Source: Proteiniphilum sp.
GTDB lineage: Bacteria > Bacteroidota > Bacteroidia > Bacteroidales > Dysgonomonadaceae
Direction of reading: 5' to 3'
Length of the DNA stretch: 32,640 bases
NCBI GenBank assembly: GCA_018433945.1
Contig: JAHDQF010000044.1
Coordinates: 1-32,640, forward strand
Below the pieces are notes generated by a model, which was not told the DNA's origin, searched no databases, and saw nothing but the letters and a program-made list of their open reading frames with translations. Position numbers and translations under genes: made by a program. Within the stretch, counting starts at the first letter, position 1. The number at the start of each line of letters is the position of its first letter. Positions 30,653-32,640 of the stretch are shown here, piece after piece.

Positions 30653-32640
30653 ATGCAGTTTCAACTTACATCTGAATATCAGCCCACGGGTGATCAGCCC
30701 GAAGCTATCAAGGCACTGGTGGAGGGACTCCGCGACAAAGTGCCTTACCAGACTTTGCTGGGGGTGACCGGCTCCGGCAAGACATTCACCATCGCCAACG
30801 TGATTGCACAGGTGAACAAGCCTACGCTGGTGCTGAGCCACAACAAGACATTGGCGGCACAGCTCTACAGCGAGTTCAAGAGCTTTTTTCCCCATAACGC
30901 TGTGGAATATTTTGTCTCCTACTACGATTACTATCAGCCCGAAGCTTATATCCCCACCACCGACACCTACATTGAAAAAGACCTCTCCATCAACGACGAG
31001 ATAGAGAAGTTACGGCTGGCTGCTACCTCCTCGCTACTTTCGGGCCGGAACGATGTGATCGTGGTCTCCTCGGTCTCCTGCCTCTATGGCATTGGTAACC
31101 CCGAGGACTTCAACAAGACCACCATCGAGATCAGTGTGGGGCAGGTAATCGAGCGGGACCAACTCCTGCGGTTGCTGGTCAACAGTCTCTACTCCCGCAA
31201 TGAAACAGCCGATTTCAACCGGGGCAACTTCCGGGTGAAAGGCGATACGGTGGATGTCTTCCTGGCTTACCATGATTATATCATTCGTATTATCTTCTGG
31301 GGAGATGAGATTGAAAGCATTGAGTCGGTGGACCCGCTTACCGGTGTTACCATGGAGCGACTCGACAGTTACCGCATCTTTCCGGCCAACCTCTTCGTCA
31401 CCACACAGGAAAGGATCAACCGTGCGGTGGATGAGATACAGCTCGACCTGGGCAAGCAGGTGGAGTTCTTTCAGGAGATCGGCAAGCCATATGAAGCAAA
31501 ACGCCTTTACGAGCGGGTGACCTACGACCTGGAGATGATCAAGGAGATCGGTTACTGCTCCGGTATCGAGAACTACTCCCGCTACTTCGACGGACGTGAG
31601 CCTGGCACGCGACCTTTCTGTCTGCTGGATTTCTTCCCGGAGGATTACCTCACCGTGATCGATGAGAGCCACGTCACCATCCCCCAGATACGGGCTATGT
31701 ATGGTGGCGACCACTCACGCAAGCAGAACCTGGTGGAATATGGCTTCCGTTTGCCGGCGGCCATCGACAACCGCCCGCTCCGCTTCGAGGAGTTCGAGGC
31801 GCTTACTCCCAAGATCATCTTCGTGAGCGCCACACCTGCCGATTACGAGCTCGAGAAGTCAGAAGGGATCGTAGTGGATCAGCTGATCCGCCCCACCGGC
31901 CTCCTCGACCCACCCATTGAGGTACGACCCAGCCTCAACCAGATCGATGACCTGATGGAGGAGATTCAGCAACGGGTGGAACGGGATGAACGGGTGCTGG
32001 TCACCACCCTCACCAAGCGGATGGCCGAAGAGCTGACCGAATACCTGGCGGGACACAACATCCGCTGCAACTACATCCACTCCGACGTGGAGACACTCGA
32101 GCGGGTGAAGATCATGGAAGAGTTGCGAGGTGGCCTTTTTGATGTATTGATCGGTGTCAACCTGCTGCGTGAGGGGCTTGATCTGCCCGAAGTATCGCTT
32201 GTTGCCGTGCTCGATGCCGATAAGGAGGGGTTCCTCCGTTCGCACCGTTCACTGACGCAGACCGCCGGCAGGGCAGCACGCAACGTGAACGGCAGGGTGA
32301 TCTTCTATGCCGACAAGATCACCGAGAGCATGCAGAAGACGATCGACGAGACCAACCGGCGTCGTGAGAAACAGATGAAATACAACGAAGAGCATGGCAT
32401 CACTCCCCGTCAGATCAAGCGGGCACTCTCGTCGGCATTGAGCAAGGAGTACACCGCAACAGCCGAGGCCAGGGCCTACGTGGAACCGGACTACTCCTCC
32501 CTGGCTGCCGAACCGCTGGCGGAGCTTGCAACCACCGATGACCTGAAGGCTAAGATCGAGCAGACCCGCAAGGCAATGTTGGCTGCAGCCAAGAAACTGG
32601 AGTTCCTGGAGGCAGCCCAGCTGCGCGACCAACTGGTGAT
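30653..32640 (+). CDS. uvrB: UvrABC system protein B (partial, C-terminal end outside window)
   Basis: UvrB is the damage-verification helicase of nucleotide excision repair; it receives DNA from UvrA and positions UvrC. 662 codons are visible with the frame open at the right edge, close to the usual 670-680. Walker A is GVTGSGKT (37-44), the beta-hairpin region is FVSYYDYYQPEAYIP (about 88-102), and motif VI lies in RSHRSLTQTAGRAARNVNG (about 529-547). The last visible segment KIEQTRKAMLAAAKKLEFLE is the UVR domain that contacts UvrC. It starts 74 nt after the zinc-ribbon gene and may be cotranscribed with it. Confidence 0.97.
   Translation, partial: MQFQLTSEYQPTGDQPEAIKALVEGLRDKVPYQTLLGVTGSGKTFTIANVIAQVNKPTLVLSHNKTLAAQLYSEFKSFFPHNAVEYFVSYYDYYQPEAYIPTTDTYIEKDLSINDEIEKLRLAATSSLLSGRNDVIVVSSVSCLYGIGNPEDFNKTTIEISVGQVIERDQLLRLLVNSLYSRNETADFNRGNFRVKGDTVDVFLAYHDYIIRIIFWGDEIESIESVDPLTGVTMERLDSYRIFPANLFVTTQERINRAVDEIQLDLGKQVEFFQEIGKPYEAKRLYERVTYDLEMIKEIGYCSGIENYSRYFDGREPGTRPFCLLDFFPEDYLTVIDESHVTIPQIRAMYGGDHSRKQNLVEYGFRLPAAIDNRPLRFEEFEALTPKIIFVSATPADYELEKSEGIVVDQLIRPTGLLDPPIEVRPSLNQIDDLMEEIQQRVERDERVLVTTLTKRMAEELTEYLAGHNIRCNYIHSDVETLERVKIMEELRGGLFDVLIGVNLLREGLDLPEVSLVAVLDADKEGFLRSHRSLTQTAGRAARNVNGRVIFYADKITESMQKTIDETNRRREKQMKYNEEHGITPRQIKRALSSALSKEYTATAEARAYVEPDYSSLAAEPLAELATTDDLKAKIEQTRKAMLAAAKKLEFLEAAQLRDQLV

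Noticed and set aside
1..32640. CRISPR array, insertion sequence, integrase or rRNA operon
   Set aside because: No regularly spaced repeats, transposase or integrase frames, or rRNA-like stretches were seen.

Overview
The window looks like a chromosomal segment of a Bacteroidota member, most likely order Bacteroidales and possibly near Dysgonomonadaceae (the family level is inference). Supporting evidence: a ruvA-sprA pair, a DUF2027-Smr protein, a TamB gene followed by a BamA/TamA-like lipoprotein gene (TamL type), a Bacteroidota-type ars operon, absence of strong Shine-Dalgarno sites, and repeated promoter elements of the Bacteroidota type (TTTG about 19-20 nt upstream of TAnnTTTG).

Left part (1-7469): a partial sprA (type IX secretion translocon) lies downstream of ruvA on the minus strand. 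A divergent acyl-ACP thioesterase gene follows on plus. A minus-strand pair (DUF2027-Smr protein, then a small LEA14-like lipoprotein) comes next, then queA on plus, closed by a clear intrinsic terminator.

Envelope pair (7567-14292): tamB and tamL on plus, 9 nt apart.

Accessory part (14440-20924): a truncated 71-codon gene converges on an MFS transporter gene (minus). A divergent control region holds a short ABC-permease-like remnant and the arsR control region. The plus-strand ars operon then runs arsR, arsF, arsG, thioredoxin-like gene, ArsP-type permease, arsC, acr3. The arsR promoter is built from two identical 16-bp repeats: one supplies the -33 element and the other the -7 element. A third, inverted and imperfect copy covers a -7 element pointing at the MFS gene, so the MFS gene may belong to the same regulon. 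Cytosolic Trx (CKKC), membrane ArsG (two intramembrane Cys) and lipoprotein ArsF (CKTC) could form a DsbD-like thiol relay across the inner membrane.

Glycolipid part (20951-24905, minus): four tightly coupled genes (GT2, LAB_N membrane protein, ArnT-like GT39, UDP-glucuronate 4-epimerase-like enzyme). They look like a lipid-linked uronic acid pathway that decorates lipid A or another envelope glycan.

Right part (25321-32640): tRNA-Gln(CUG) with its own promoter and terminator; a Dna2-like nuclease-helicase coupled to dgkA (minus); a zinc-ribbon, single-pass membrane protein of unknown function; and a nearly complete uvrB running off the right edge.
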